A stretch of 64,000 nt of DNA from positions 89,466 to 153,465 of the forward strand of contig DIBV01000011.1 in NCBI GenBank assembly GCA_002415085.1. The letters run 5' to 3'. Of the stretch, positions 1 through 9,795 are shown one piece after another. The DNA comes from Arsukibacterium sp. UBA5043. GTDB lineage: Bacteria; Pseudomonadota; Gammaproteobacteria; Enterobacterales; Alteromonadaceae. Position 1 is the first letter of the stretch. Each line of letters begins with the position of its first letter. The notes beneath the pieces were generated by a model. The model was not told where the DNA came from. It saw nothing but the letters and a program-made list of their open reading frames with translations, and made no database searches. The position numbers were made by a program, and so were the translations under genes.

Positions 1-209
<209 letters not shown>

Positions 210-215
210 GCGCGG

Positions 216-221
216 ATTATA
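216..221 (-). promoter_or_regulatory. rnpB promoter -10 box
   Basis: On the minus strand a perfect TATAAT sits 7 bases before the inferred RNA start and is followed by a GC-rich discriminator, typical of strong stable-RNA promoters. No good -35 is visible at 16-18 bases. A TTGACG lies only 7 bases upstream, too close to serve. The promoter lies immediately downstream of the rsmI stop codon, and its upstream part would lie inside rsmI. Confidence 0.7.
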
Positions 222-230
222 CCCGAATCG

Positions 231-1082
231 TCAACTTTCACCAGCCCATTCCAATGCCAGCTTATAAAGGGCGTTTTTCTTTTCATTGTGAATTTGCGCA
301 GTCAGTGCCGCGGCTTGTTTAACCGGCAACTCAGCCAGCAGAGTTTTTAAGGTTTGCTGCACCTGCTCACTAATATCGCTGGCAGCTCTGGCAGGTGCTG
401 ATGCGATCATCAATACCATTTCACCCTGACAACGCTGCGGATCTTCGTTCAGCCAGGCCTGAATAGTTGCTGCGTTGCCATGGCAAAAGGCTTCAAAGGT
501 TTTGGTCAGTTCTTTGGCCAGTACCAGCTCGCGATCGGCGCCGAGTATTAGCGCAACATCATCCAGACATGCCTGAATACGCCGCGCCGTCTCATAACAC
601 ACTATAGTGCCGACATCGGCCGGTAAGGCAGCAAGCTGGGCCTGACGCTGTGTGCTTTTCGCCGCCAGAAAACCAATAAACAAAAATTTGTCGGTTGGCA
701 GACCTGCCGCACACAATGCGGTGATAACAGCGCAGGGCCCGGGTATTGGCACCACCTTTACTCCCGCCTCGCGACATTGCCTGACTAAACTATAACCGGG
801 GTCGCTGATTAGCGGTGTTCCGGCATCGGATACCAGCGCTAAGTCCTCTCCGGCCTGACAACGGGCGATAATGCTGGCTGCACGTTGCTTTTCATTATGG
901 TCATGCAGCGCCAGGGTACGGGTTTGCACCCCTAAATGCGCCAGCAATTTGCCAGTATGGCGGGTATCTTCAGCCGCGATACAGCTAACCTGCTTTAAGG
1001 TAGCGACAGCGCGCTCGCTGATATCTGCTAAATTGCCTATCGGGGTCGCAACAACGTATAAAATTCCGGTTTGTTTCGTCAT
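231..1082 (-). CDS. rsmI: 16S rRNA (cytidine-1402-2'-O)-methyltransferase RsmI
   Basis: A 283-residue SAM-dependent tetrapyrrole-methylase-fold enzyme that 2'-O-methylates C1402 in the decoding centre of 16S rRNA. Family motifs are clear: VATPIGNLADISERA near the N-terminus, EDTRHTGKLL, VSDAGTPLISDPG, and VPIPGPCAVITALCAAGLP in the SAM-binding region. Length matches the family (about 285). It is divergent from lpoA and ends directly before the rnpB promoter, a common gammaproteobacterial arrangement. The start is the ATG at 1082. Confidence 0.96.
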   Translation of the reverse strand: MTKQTGILYVVATPIGNLADISERAVATLKQVSCIAAEDTRHTGKLLAHLGVQTRTLALHDHNEKQRAASIIARCQAGEDLALVSDAGTPLISDPGYSLVRQCREAGVKVVPIPGPCAVITALCAAGLPTDKFLFIGFLAAKSTQRQAQLAALPADVGTIVCYETARRIQACLDDVALILGADRELVLAKELTKTFEAFCHGNAATIQAWLNEDPQRCQGEMVLMIASAPARAASDISEQVQQTLKTLLAELPVKQAAALTAQIHNEKKNALYKLALEWAGES

Positions 1083-1096
1083 ATTTCGCTATTTAA

Positions 1097-1125
1097 TTGA
1101 GCTTGGCGGACAGTCTAAGTAAGAT
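1097..1125 (+). promoter_or_regulatory. Putative sigma-70 promoter for lpoA operon
   Basis: TTGAGC at 1097-1102 and TAAGAT at 1120-1125 are separated by exactly 17 bases, in the short gap between divergent rsmI and lpoA. Transcription would begin near 1132, leaving a very short leader before the ATG at 1144. This slightly favours the in-frame GTG at 1159 as the lpoA start. Confidence 0.5.
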
Positions 1126-1143
1126 AGCCCTATTAAAAGCCTA

Positions 1144-2997
1144 ATGGTACTGTGCAACGTGAATTCCAGCAAATTAAAGCCACTGCTATTTTTAAGTCTG
1201 TGCGGCCTGTTAGCCAGCTGTGCCCAGCAACCTCAAACCACCATCGAGCGCCCTGCTGATGCGCCACAGCAGCAAGTGCCGGCAACAAAAATTGAATCTG
1301 CCGCAGATTTGTATCAGAAAGCACGTGATTATCAGGGTGAAGCCAGACAAATACATTTACTGCGGGCGGCCAGGGCTGCATTAATACAGCAACAGTACCC
1401 TCTGGCGCTGGCAATAACGCATACGCTGGCCAATAGTGAATACTCTGTAGTGCGTCAGCGCAATATCGTGCTGCTGCTGCAAGCCTATCTGGCCAATAAC
1501 GAACTGGAGCGCGCCAGTGTATTACTTGATCAGACCCCGCTTGATGCACTTCCCACGGCAGATTTAAGCGAATATTTATGGCATGGTGCACAGTTTTACG
1601 CCAAACAACAGCGCAGCCTGGCTGCCAGTCGCTGGTTGTTGCAACTGGACCAGCAACAGCAAAGTACCACCAATTATCCGGAACTGTGGAATTTACTCTG
1701 GCAGCAACTTACGGCGCTAAGCCCCGCCAACCTTGCCACTTTGCGGACCAATGCCACAAACCGCCAGCAAGCCTGGCTTAACCTGGCTGAGCTTAGCCGG
1801 CAGCATATTGGTCAGCAAGACGCATTGCAGCAGGCACTGGCTGCGTGGCATCAGCGCTACCCTCAAATGCCTGGCCCTGATGCCTTGCCCGAGGCATTGC
1901 AGCAACTGCTCTCTTTAACACCCTATCAACCCAGCCGGATTGGCGTGCTGCTGCCGTTAACCGGTAACTTCCGGGCCCATGCCAAAGCATTGCAATATGG
2001 CTTAATCAGTGCCGCCAGTGCACAGCAAGCTTCAACTCAGCTGATATTTATTGATAGTCAGCAGAGCCCGGAGCAAATAACCTTACGCTTAAAACAACAG
2101 ATGGTCGATTTTGTGATCGGCCCATTGCTGCGGGATCAGGTTGATCTCATCAGCCAGCAAGCTGACTGGCCCTGGCCCACCTTGTTTTTAAACAGCCGTG
2201 ATCCGGCACAACCCAAGCGGGACAATCATTTCTTTTACGCGTTAAGTCTGGAAGATGAAGCGAGTCAGATGGCAGAACTTTTCCAGCAAAAAAATTACCA
2301 ACGCCCTGTTGTGATTAGTGCCAGAAACAATATCAGCCAGCGGATGCAACAGCATTTTGCCGGGCAGTGGCAGGCGATGGGCCATCCTGCCCCCGAGCTT
2401 TATCAGTTTAGCGCTAAAGCAGAGCTGGAGACCATTATCAATGACCTGCTGGAAACCGATATCAGCCAGAACCGTATTCGTAGCATCAGCAGTTTAGTCA
2501 GCAGCAAAATCAAACTGGAAGCTGAGCCGCATAGCCGGCTGGATATCGATGCTATCTATTTGCTGGCTGACCCGATACAAACCCGGTTGTTTAAGCCTTA
2601 TGTAGATGTATCCGTTAACCAGATCGCACCACGTTTGCCGGTGTACGCCAGTTCACGTAGTTTTAGTGCCAGCCTCGATAGCAATGAACAACGCGATCTA
2701 AACGGCCTGACCTTTACCGAAATGCCGTGGATGCTTGGCGAACAAAGCAGCGTAAAATTGCGCGAGCAATATCAGCAGTTATTTACCGATCAGGACGAAA
2801 TATTGCAACGGTTGTTCGCCATGGGCCATGACGCTTACGCGCTTATTGCCAGATTAAAACAACAACAGCATTTACCAGCACTGGTATTTCCCGGGTTGAC
2901 CGGCCAGCTTAGCCTGGACCAAAATGGCAGTATTGTGCGGCGATTAAGCTGGGCCAGTTACCGCAATAACCGGCTGATTTCCGTGCAGGAACCCTGA
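1144..2997 (+). CDS. lpoA: Penicillin-binding protein activator LpoA (outer-membrane lipoprotein)
   Basis: A 617-residue lipoprotein that spans the periplasm to stimulate PBP1a transpeptidase activity. A signal peptide with lipobox LASC puts the acylated Cys at residue 26. An N-terminal TPR-like helical region (about 50-260) is followed by a periplasmic-binding-protein-like C domain beginning at SRIGVLLPLTGNFRAHA. Its place between rsmI and yraN is the classic lpoA position. No good Shine-Dalgarno sequence precedes the ATG at 1144. The in-frame GTG at 1159 would give a tighter lipoprotein signal, so the start is uncertain by 5 codons. The protein is unusually rich in glutamine. Confidence 0.93.
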   Translation: MVLCNVNSSKLKPLLFLSLCGLLASCAQQPQTTIERPADAPQQQVPATKIESAADLYQKARDYQGEARQIHLLRAARAALIQQQYPLALAITHTLANSEYSVVRQRNIVLLLQAYLANNELERASVLLDQTPLDALPTADLSEYLWHGAQFYAKQQRSLAASRWLLQLDQQQQSTTNYPELWNLLWQQLTALSPANLATLRTNATNRQQAWLNLAELSRQHIGQQDALQQALAAWHQRYPQMPGPDALPEALQQLLSLTPYQPSRIGVLLPLTGNFRAHAKALQYGLISAASAQQASTQLIFIDSQQSPEQITLRLKQQMVDFVIGPLLRDQVDLISQQADWPWPTLFLNSRDPAQPKRDNHFFYALSLEDEASQMAELFQQKNYQRPVVISARNNISQRMQQHFAGQWQAMGHPAPELYQFSAKAELETIINDLLETDISQNRIRSISSLVSSKIKLEAEPHSRLDIDAIYLLADPIQTRLFKPYVDVSVNQIAPRLPVYASSRSFSASLDSNEQRDLNGLTFTEMPWMLGEQSSVKLREQYQQLFTDQDEILQRLFAMGHDAYALIARLKQQQHLPALVFPGLTGQLSLDQNGSIVRRLSWASYRNNRLISVQEP

Positions 2998-3013
2998 GCA
3001 TGAGCCACTTATC

Positions 3014-3358
3014 ATGAACGATAAAGGGCAATATTACGAGCAACTGGCGCTGGACTACTTGCAGCAGCAGGGGCTGAGTCTGGTTTGCTGTAATTTTCAG
3101 TGCAAAGCCGGCGAAATAGATTTAGTGATGCGCCAGGATAAGCAACTGGTGTTTATTGAAGTAAAATACCGCGCCAGCAATGCATACGGCGGTGCCCTCG
3201 CCGCAGTAACAGTTGCCAAGCAGCAGAAACTGCTCAGGGCTGTGCGCTGGTATTTGCAGCAGCATGGTGGCCAGAATCAGCCATGCCGGATTGATGTATT
3301 AGCAATTGAAGGGCGTGAGCCGTTTCATTACAACTGGCTGCAAAATGCATTCAGTTAA
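3014..3358 (+). CDS. yraN: YraN family protein (UPF0102, predicted nuclease fold)
   Basis: A 114-residue member of the UPF0102/YraN family, which has a restriction-endonuclease-like fold and no firmly settled role. The conserved pattern is present: an N-terminal YYEQLALDYLQQQGL helix, NFQCKAGEIDLVMRQ, and QLVFIEVKYR. The E-D...E-x-K residues form the predicted metal site. It begins 16 bases after the lpoA stop and ends 12 bases before diaA, so it is an operon member. Length is normal for the family (about 115-130). Confidence 0.93.
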   Translation: MNDKGQYYEQLALDYLQQQGLSLVCCNFQCKAGEIDLVMRQDKQLVFIEVKYRASNAYGGALAAVTVAKQQKLLRAVRWYLQQHGGQNQPCRIDVLAIEGREPFHYNWLQNAFS

Positions 3359-3370
3359 CAGGACAGGGTA

Positions 3371-3958
3371 ATGCAGGAACATATCCGACAACTTTTCAGT
3401 GAAAATATTCAAACGATGATCGCCACCAGTGAAGCGCTGGCCGAACCGATTGAAAACAGCGCGCTGGTTATCGTTAATAGCCTGATCAGCGGCGGCAAAG
3501 TGTTATGCTGCGGAGCGGGTGCCAGCCAGTCTCTGGCCTGCCACTTTGCCCAGCTGCTATTGGATCAGTTTGAAACAGAGCGCCCCTGTTTGCCTGCTTT
3601 GGCGCTGCAGGACGATATTTCGAGCCTGCATCCGAACAACCATATTAACCAGGATTTTCTGGCGCGCCAGGTACGGGCCATTGGCAACGCCGCAGATGTG
3701 CTGCTGGTTATTTCACTGACCGGTTCCGAACAAAGCTTAATTAAAGCGGTCGAAGCAGCGGTAACCAGTGATATGAAAGTCGTGGCGCTGACGATTGATA
3801 ACGACAGTGATCTTGCTGGCTTGTTAAATCAGCAGGATGTCGAGTTAAAAGTACCCGCCCACCGGCCGGCCAGAGTATTCGAATGCTATACCTTTTTACT
3901 ACATTGTATTTGCGAGCTTATCGACACTACGCTGTTTCCACAGCAGGGAGAACTATGA
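3371..3958 (+). CDS. diaA: DnaA initiator-associating protein DiaA (SIS domain)
   Basis: A 195-residue SIS-fold protein, the same length as E. coli DiaA (196). In E. coli DiaA forms a tetramer that binds DnaA and promotes orderly initiation at oriC. SIS hallmarks are the glycine-rich SGGKVLCCGAGASQSLACHF segment and VLLVISLTGSEQSLIKAVE. The related heptose isomerase GmhA shares the fold, but the lpoA-yraN-diaA-dolP context favours DiaA. The stop overlaps the next start as ATGA, so translation is probably coupled. Confidence 0.9.
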   Translation: MQEHIRQLFSENIQTMIATSEALAEPIENSALVIVNSLISGGKVLCCGAGASQSLACHFAQLLLDQFETERPCLPALALQDDISSLHPNNHINQDFLARQVRAIGNAADVLLVISLTGSEQSLIKAVEAAVTSDMKVVALTIDNDSDLAGLLNQQDVELKVPAHRPARVFECYTFLLHCICELIDTTLFPQQGEL

Positions 3959-4524
3959 ACATCAGTAAACTTGTTGCACTGACTGCCACCGTGATTATGC
4001 TTCAGGGCTGTGCGGCGGCTGTCGTTGCAGGTGGTGCTACTGCGGCCAGCGCCGCGAACGACCGTCGTACCCTTGGTTCCCAGCTCGACGACAACAGTAT
4101 TGTCATTCGTGCCAGAAGAACATTAGGCACCGCGGAAAGCATACCGGATACCAGCAATATTAATGTTACCAGCTACAATGGCGTTGTTTTGTTAACCGGC
4201 CAGGTCAGTAACGCAACGATAAAACAGCAGGCTGAACAACTGATTAAAGACACCCCGGGGGTACGGGATATTCATAATCAGATCCGGCTGGGTAACAGTA
4301 CCTCGTTAACCACCCGTACCCGCGATGGCTGGATCACCACCAAAGTGAAAACCCAACTACTAACCGATGACGATGTGGCTGGCTTGAATATTAAGGTGGT
4401 AACTGAAAATGCTGAAGTGTTTCTGATGGGCCTGGTGCAGGGCCCGGAAGCAGATAAAGCGGTAGAAATTGCCCGCCATGTCGAGGGCGTATCCCGGGTA
4501 GTCAAAGCCTTTGAACGGCGCTAA
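3955..4524 (+). CDS. dolP: Division/outer-membrane stress lipoprotein DolP (YraP), two BON domains
   Basis: A 189-residue lipoprotein starting at the ATG that overlaps the diaA stop by four bases; an upstream extension in the same frame is only read-through of diaA sequence. Lipobox LQGC places the acylated Cys at residue 19. Two BON domains follow, at roughly 45-115 (GVVLLTGQVSNATIKQQAEQ) and 120-189 (AEVFLMGLVQGPEADKAVEI). In E. coli DolP sits in the outer membrane, marks the division site and supports envelope integrity and BAM function. Confidence 0.92.
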   Translation: MNISKLVALTATVIMLQGCAAAVVAGGATAASAANDRRTLGSQLDDNSIVIRARRTLGTAESIPDTSNINVTSYNGVVLLTGQVSNATIKQQAEQLIKDTPGVRDIHNQIRLGNSTSLTTRTRDGWITTKVKTQLLTDDDVAGLNIKVVTENAEVFLMGLVQGPEADKAVEIARHVEGVSRVVKAFERR

Positions 4525-4537
4525 GCCCAAAAAGCAT

Positions 4538-4582
4538 AAAAAGGGGTCGGAGTGAATAATTTATTCACTCCGACCCCTTTTT
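4538..4582. terminator. Perfect 45-bp palindrome: bidirectional terminator and/or REP-like element
   Basis: Two perfect 22-base arms (4538-4559 and 4561-4582) flank a single central base. The core is GGGGTCGGAGTGAATAA and its complement, bounded by A5 on the left and T5 on the right. It lies between convergent dolP and the DUF599 gene, so it can end transcripts from both sides. The perfect symmetry and the GGGGTC...GACCCC ends also recall REP palindromes associated with RAYT (Y1) transposases. No such transposase is in the window. Confidence 0.85.
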
Positions 4583-4602
4583 CTAGTTTCAGCTCTCAGG
4601 GT

Positions 4603-5280
4603 TTAACATTCCTGCAGTGCTTTTAGCACTTTAGAATGAAATTCGCGCTGCTTCATCACTATCATAACTACCACTGAAGTTATCATAAATAAAACCGGGT
4701 CGATAAACCACGACAGTGCGGATAGCGAAAAATAAATCGAGCGCAGGCCATAATTAAACGAATGACCTGCCTGGTCTATTACTTTAGCCGCCCGGTTTGC
4801 ATACAACGCCTGATCCTCTTCATTTAAGTTACGGCCGTCTGGCGCCGCGCCGATTAACACGCCGCAAAAACCGTACTGGCGCAACGACCAGGTGAACTGA
4901 AAAAAAGCAAAAACGAAAATAAAGGTCATCAGTAATAGCTTCAGCTGTACCGAACCCTCGGTATAATTTGCCCAGGGCACCAGATTTGACAACATTACAC
5001 TGAGTTTTTCAGCTGATGACATTGCGGTCAGTAAACCGGCTAAAATAAGCAACGAACTTGAGGCAAAAAACGTGACGTTACGTTCCAGGGTAGAAATCAG
5101 TCCGACGTCAGCCATTTTGTTGTCGCGGGTTAACATTTTCTGCATCCAGTCAGTCCGTTTACGTCGCAGTTCAAACGACAAACAACTCACTTTTTTGGCT
5201 TTACGTTTGGCAAACAGGGTATAGCCTATCCACAAGATAAAAAACCAGATAACAGCAATTAAGTCTAGCGGGCCTGGCAT
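4603..5280 (-). CDS. DUF599 family inner-membrane protein
   Basis: A 225-residue membrane protein with about four predicted segments: near residues 4-22 (LDLIAVIWFFILWIGYTLF), 70-95, 105-130 (LLLMTFIFVFAFFQFTWSL) and 185-210. It matches the DUF599 family by layout, including the central YANRAAKVIDQAGHSFNYGLR stretch; the function is unknown. The ATG at 5280 has GGAG six bases upstream and is preferred over an in-frame start eight codons earlier. It is probably the last gene of the ampD-ampE-yigI-rarD run. Confidence 0.8.
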   Translation of the reverse strand: MPGPLDLIAVIWFFILWIGYTLFAKRKAKKVSCLSFELRRKRTDWMQKMLTRDNKMADVGLISTLERNVTFFASSSLLILAGLLTAMSSAEKLSVMLSNLVPWANYTEGSVQLKLLLMTFIFVFAFFQFTWSLRQYGFCGVLIGAAPDGRNLNEEDQALYANRAAKVIDQAGHSFNYGLRSIYFSLSALSWFIDPVLFMITSVVVMIVMKQREFHSKVLKALQEC

Positions 5281-5323
5281 ATTATGCTCCTGCAACTGAA
5301 CCAAAGATTACGTATAAGCGGAT

Positions 5324-6238
5324 TTAACATACTGCACTGCGCAACAGCTTGCGCTGGTAGCGAAGATGCCGCCAGGCATCTACGCTGTAAATAAACAAAG
5401 CCAGCCAGATAAAACCAAAGGTAATTATATTGGCCATTTGCAATGGCTCATGATAAAGCCAGACACCAAATACAAACATCAAACTGGGGCCAATATACTG
5501 AAAAAACCCCATAGTCGATAACTGCAATCGGCGGGCTCCGGCAATAAAACACAGTAACGGAATCGTGGTCACAAAGGCAGCCGCCACCAGCAAAAGGTTA
5601 AGCGCAGTAGAATTATTCAGCATATTTGCCGCGCTACTGTCGGCATAGTGCCACCAGTATAGCAATGCCACTGGCAGCAACAACAATGACTCAACAAACA
5701 AGCCCGTTAATGCCTCTACCGCCAGTTTTTTACGCAGTAATCCATACACCGCAAATGAACCAGCCAGCGCCAGCGCCAACCAGGGAATTGAGCCAAAAAT
5801 AACCAGCTGTATTATCACGCCGGTTGCCGCCAGACCCAGCGCCAGCCACTGCAGTACTCTTAGCCGTTCCCCCAGAAATAACATACCCAGCAGCACATTC
5901 AGTAAAGGGTTAATGTAATAGCCGAGGCTGGCATCAAGCATATGATCACTGTTTACTGCCCAGATAAATAAGCCCCAGTTCACTCCCAGAATTAACGCGG
6001 TAAATAACAGCCATAACAACAGCTTTGGCTGACGCAACAGTCTGATTAGCTGCGCGCCTTGCTTCAGGGCCAACAGTACCAATAGCAACAACAGACACGA
6101 CCAGACAACCCGGTGCACCAGAATTTCAGTGGCGGCAATAAAATCAATTTGCTTAAAATAAAGCGGGGCAATGCCCCAAAGGCTGTAAGCGCTGGCAGCG
6201 AAAGCACCACCGAGTTTTTGCTCCCTGCTTAACGACAT
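5324..6238 (-). CDS. rarD: EamA/DMT-family permease RarD
   Basis: A 304-residue, about ten-helix drug/metabolite-superfamily transporter. The N-terminus (GGAFAASAYSLWGIAPLYFK) and SMGFFQYIGPSLMFVFGVWL are typical of RarD. The substrate is not established; the name comes from a chloramphenicol-sensitivity phenotype. The neighbour upstream is yigI, as in E. coli, where rarD and yigI are adjacent. It starts 23 bases after yigI ends, consistent with co-transcription. Confidence 0.9.
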   Translation of the reverse strand: MSLSREQKLGGAFAASAYSLWGIAPLYFKQIDFIAATEILVHRVVWSCLLLLLVLLALKQGAQLIRLLRQPKLLLWLLFTALILGVNWGLFIWAVNSDHMLDASLGYYINPLLNVLLGMLFLGERLRVLQWLALGLAATGVIIQLVIFGSIPWLALALAGSFAVYGLLRKKLAVEALTGLFVESLLLLPVALLYWWHYADSSAANMLNNSTALNLLLVAAAFVTTIPLLCFIAGARRLQLSTMGFFQYIGPSLMFVFGVWLYHEPLQMANIITFGFIWLALFIYSVDAWRHLRYQRKLLRSAVC

Positions 6239-6261
6239 TGTTTAATCCCAAAAACGGCTGG

Positions 6262-6720
6262 TTAACCAACCAGATATGTACCGGTGCCCAGTGCAATATG
6301 CACGCCTTGTTCGTTGTGCAATTCCATCCGGCATACTGCCACTTTATTGCCGGCGCGGATTACCCGGGCCGTAGCAATAAATTCTGCGCCACGGCCCGGT
6401 CTTAAGTAATCAGTGCGAATATCGATGGTACTCATTTTACCAAACCGTTGTACCAATTCAGCTTGCTCTATTTCGCTAAACCGTCCCAGGGCGCTCGCCA
6501 CCGCCATCATACCGCCGGCGACATCCAGCACCGTGGCAATGACACCGCCATGCAAAATCTGTTGGATAGGGTTGCCAACCAGTTGCTCCGCCCATGGGAA
6601 CCGTACCTCAACTTCATCGTCAGCAAAGCGACTTACCTGCAAGCCGAGTAAGCGGTTAAAGGGCATTTGATCAAAGGTTGCCGCGATATAGGGCAGCAGC
6701 TGTTCAGCAGACTGGGCCAT
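6262..6720 (-). CDS. yigI: Hotdog-fold PaaI-type acyl-CoA thioesterase (YigI-like)
   Basis: A 152-residue single hotdog domain. The PaaI-type motif is present at NPIQQILHGGVIATVLDVAGG: the HGG turn and the Asp on the following helix are the usual catalytic/thioester-binding elements. STIDIRTDYLRPG is the second conserved strand. It would hydrolyse acyl-CoA thioesters in the cytoplasm; E. coli YigI prefers medium/long chains. It begins one base after the ampE stop, so it sits in the same transcript. Confidence 0.85.
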   Translation of the reverse strand: MAQSAEQLLPYIAATFDQMPFNRLLGLQVSRFADDEVEVRFPWAEQLVGNPIQQILHGGVIATVLDVAGGMMAVASALGRFSEIEQAELVQRFGKMSTIDIRTDYLRPGRGAEFIATARVIRAGNKVAVCRMELHNEQGVHIALGTGTYLVG

Positions 6721-6721
6721 C

Positions 6722-7615
6722 TCAGTGCAACCAGCCGCTTAAAGTCAATATCGCAACCAGTGCCAGAAAAAATAACATATTGCGCTTACCCAACTGCACC
6801 AAGGCACTACTTTCGTCCAGCGTATTCAATTGCTCCGCCTCCTGCGGTTCGGCTGCCATAGCCACTTCGGTCAGTACCTGTTCGTTATTGGTGGTAAAGT
6901 CCATAAAGTAAGCCAGTAATGCATTCGATGCCCGGGAGAAATAGCCGACCAGCGCAAAACCTAAACCAAATAATCGGGTAGGAAACCATTGTGCCCAAAA
7001 CGTCAGGTAATATACAGCGTCAGGTCCATCGGTATCGGTTTGCAATTTGCTATAGGCTGTCGCGTTTTGTTCGCTGTCAGCTGCTGTGGTGCTTTCATTC
7101 AGGGTTCTTGGCTCCTGCAACTGACGCACCAAAGCATAAGTGATCACCCCAAAGGCGCCGAGCAATAAAAACCAGAATACGGTAGCCGCATAGTAACGAA
7201 AATTGAGCCAAATCAGAGTTTGACCATAACTGTTTTGCTCAATATCACTACCTGATTCAGTACGAATTTGCTGCATCACCAGATAAGCGGCCTCGTCGTC
7301 GCCCCGCTCCTGCGCGTTCAGATACTGTTTGTACAATTGCCGATAATGCCAGCAGCCGATACCTATCAGCAATACCAGAGTGTTGACAATAAGGCTTAGC
7401 AGACGGTTATCAATTAAACATAATAACAGCGCAACCACAGCCCCAGGCAGCACCAGCCAAAGGTACTGGCCCAGTTGATGCCGGGCTAAACCCGCCAGCG
7501 GGGTTTTTAAACTAAACCTTAAATATGCTCTGACGTAACGGTGGGCCTGCCAGGCATCGTGGCGCACGGCCAGCCGCTCAATAATTAGTGCCAACAACAT
7601 GCTGATTAACGTCAT
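6722..7615 (-). CDS. ampE: AmpE, regulatory membrane protein of the ampD-ampE pair
   Basis: A 297-residue inner-membrane protein of the CobD/AmpE-like family. The N-terminus MTLISMLLALIIERL is typical, with segments near residues 65-90, 145-165, 210-235 and 278-295. AmpE has been proposed as a sensory partner in beta-lactamase induction, but its molecular role is unclear. Its start overlaps the ampD stop by four bases (ATGA). No ampC or ampR is present in the window. Confidence 0.88.
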   Translation of the reverse strand: MTLISMLLALIIERLAVRHDAWQAHRYVRAYLRFSLKTPLAGLARHQLGQYLWLVLPGAVVALLLCLIDNRLLSLIVNTLVLLIGIGCWHYRQLYKQYLNAQERGDDEAAYLVMQQIRTESGSDIEQNSYGQTLIWLNFRYYAATVFWFLLLGAFGVITYALVRQLQEPRTLNESTTAADSEQNATAYSKLQTDTDGPDAVYYLTFWAQWFPTRLFGLGFALVGYFSRASNALLAYFMDFTTNNEQVLTEVAMAAEPQEAEQLNTLDESSALVQLGKRNMLFFLALVAILTLSGWLH

Positions 7616-8196
7616 TCCCTGCTCTCCTTTATTGCGGCTAGAATTGCGGCCCGATAATACGGCCAGTCAAACGCCGGCCCCGGATCCGTTTTGCGACCGG
7701 GAGCGATGTCACAATGGCCAACAACCCGCTCCGGTGTTATATCCTTATAGCGCGCCAGCAAATAATGGCTCAGGGCTATCAGGCTTTGGTACTGCTGCTC
7801 AGTATACGGTAAATCATCGCTGCCTTCTAACTCTATCCCAATCGAAAAGTCGTTGCAGTTGGCCCGACCAGCAAATTCACTTTTGCCGGCATGCCAGGCT
7901 CTGTTCGCAAAGGGCACATACTGAAAAATTGTGCCATCGCGCCAGATCACGCAATGGGCCGCTACCCGTACCTCCTGTAACGAGCTGAAGCTTGGGTCAA
8001 TGCTGCAATCAAGAGTGCCGCAAAATAAGCTATCAACCGGGCACCCCTGCTGCGGTGCCGTGGCAAAGTTACCTGCCGGCAAACTGATATTGTGAATAAC
8101 TAATAAGCTTACTTCCTCAGCATGCGGGCGATCATCAAAATGAGTACACGGGCGTTGATGCATCGGGGGGCAAACGGGCAGAGCAAGGGTTTTCAT
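7612..8196 (-). CDS. ampD: 1,6-anhydro-N-acetylmuramyl-L-alanine amidase AmpD
   Basis: A 194-residue cytosolic zinc amidase that removes the peptide from anhydroMurNAc-peptides during wall recycling. The Amidase_2 fold is seen from LLVIHNISLPAGNF (first zinc His) through RDGTIFQYVPFANRAWHAG to VVGHCDIAPGRKTDPGPAF (second His and the Asp ligand). There is no signal peptide, as expected. It is divergent from a retropepsin-like gene followed by nadC; ampD beside nadC is a frequent gammaproteobacterial neighbourhood. Confidence 0.95.
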   Translation of the reverse strand: MKTLALPVCPPMHQRPCTHFDDRPHAEEVSLLVIHNISLPAGNFATAPQQGCPVDSLFCGTLDCSIDPSFSSLQEVRVAAHCVIWRDGTIFQYVPFANRAWHAGKSEFAGRANCNDFSIGIELEGSDDLPYTEQQYQSLIALSHYLLARYKDITPERVVGHCDIAPGRKTDPGPAFDWPYYRAAILAAIKESRE

Positions 8197-8204
8197 CAGA
8201 ATTT

Positions 8205-8233
8205 TTGCCTTTAGCCTGTACTGTGATTAAGCT
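8205..8233 (+). promoter_or_regulatory. Weak candidate promoter for the retropepsin-nadC pair
   Basis: TTGCCT at 8205-8210 and TAAGCT at 8228-8233 are spaced by 17 bases in the 68-base gap between divergent ampD and the protease-like gene. The -10 fits poorly, so this is only a candidate. Confidence 0.3.
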
Positions 8234-8264
8234 AGAACGCTATTGTCAAGGTTGAGGAGCGCGA

Positions 8265-9702
<1,438 letters not shown>

Positions 9703-9795
9703 GCAACGCCAAACTTTGCAGGCCAGTTAAACCACCGTTAAGCAAACTTCTGATACACTCGGTTAATCGCAACACATGTAGTTTGGTGACTGGCC

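Noticed and set aside
229-234. TTGACG as the -35 box of rnpB
   Set aside because: Only 7 bases separate it from the TATAAT box, too short for sigma-70.
1133-1591. 152-codon frame antisense to lpoA
   Set aside because: lpoA is firmly supported by lipobox, domain order and synteny; the antisense frame has no recognisable domain or RBS.
3883-3954. Upstream extension of dolP
   Set aside because: It reads diaA sequence in another frame; the ATG at 3955 gives the lipoprotein signal and the ATGA overlap.
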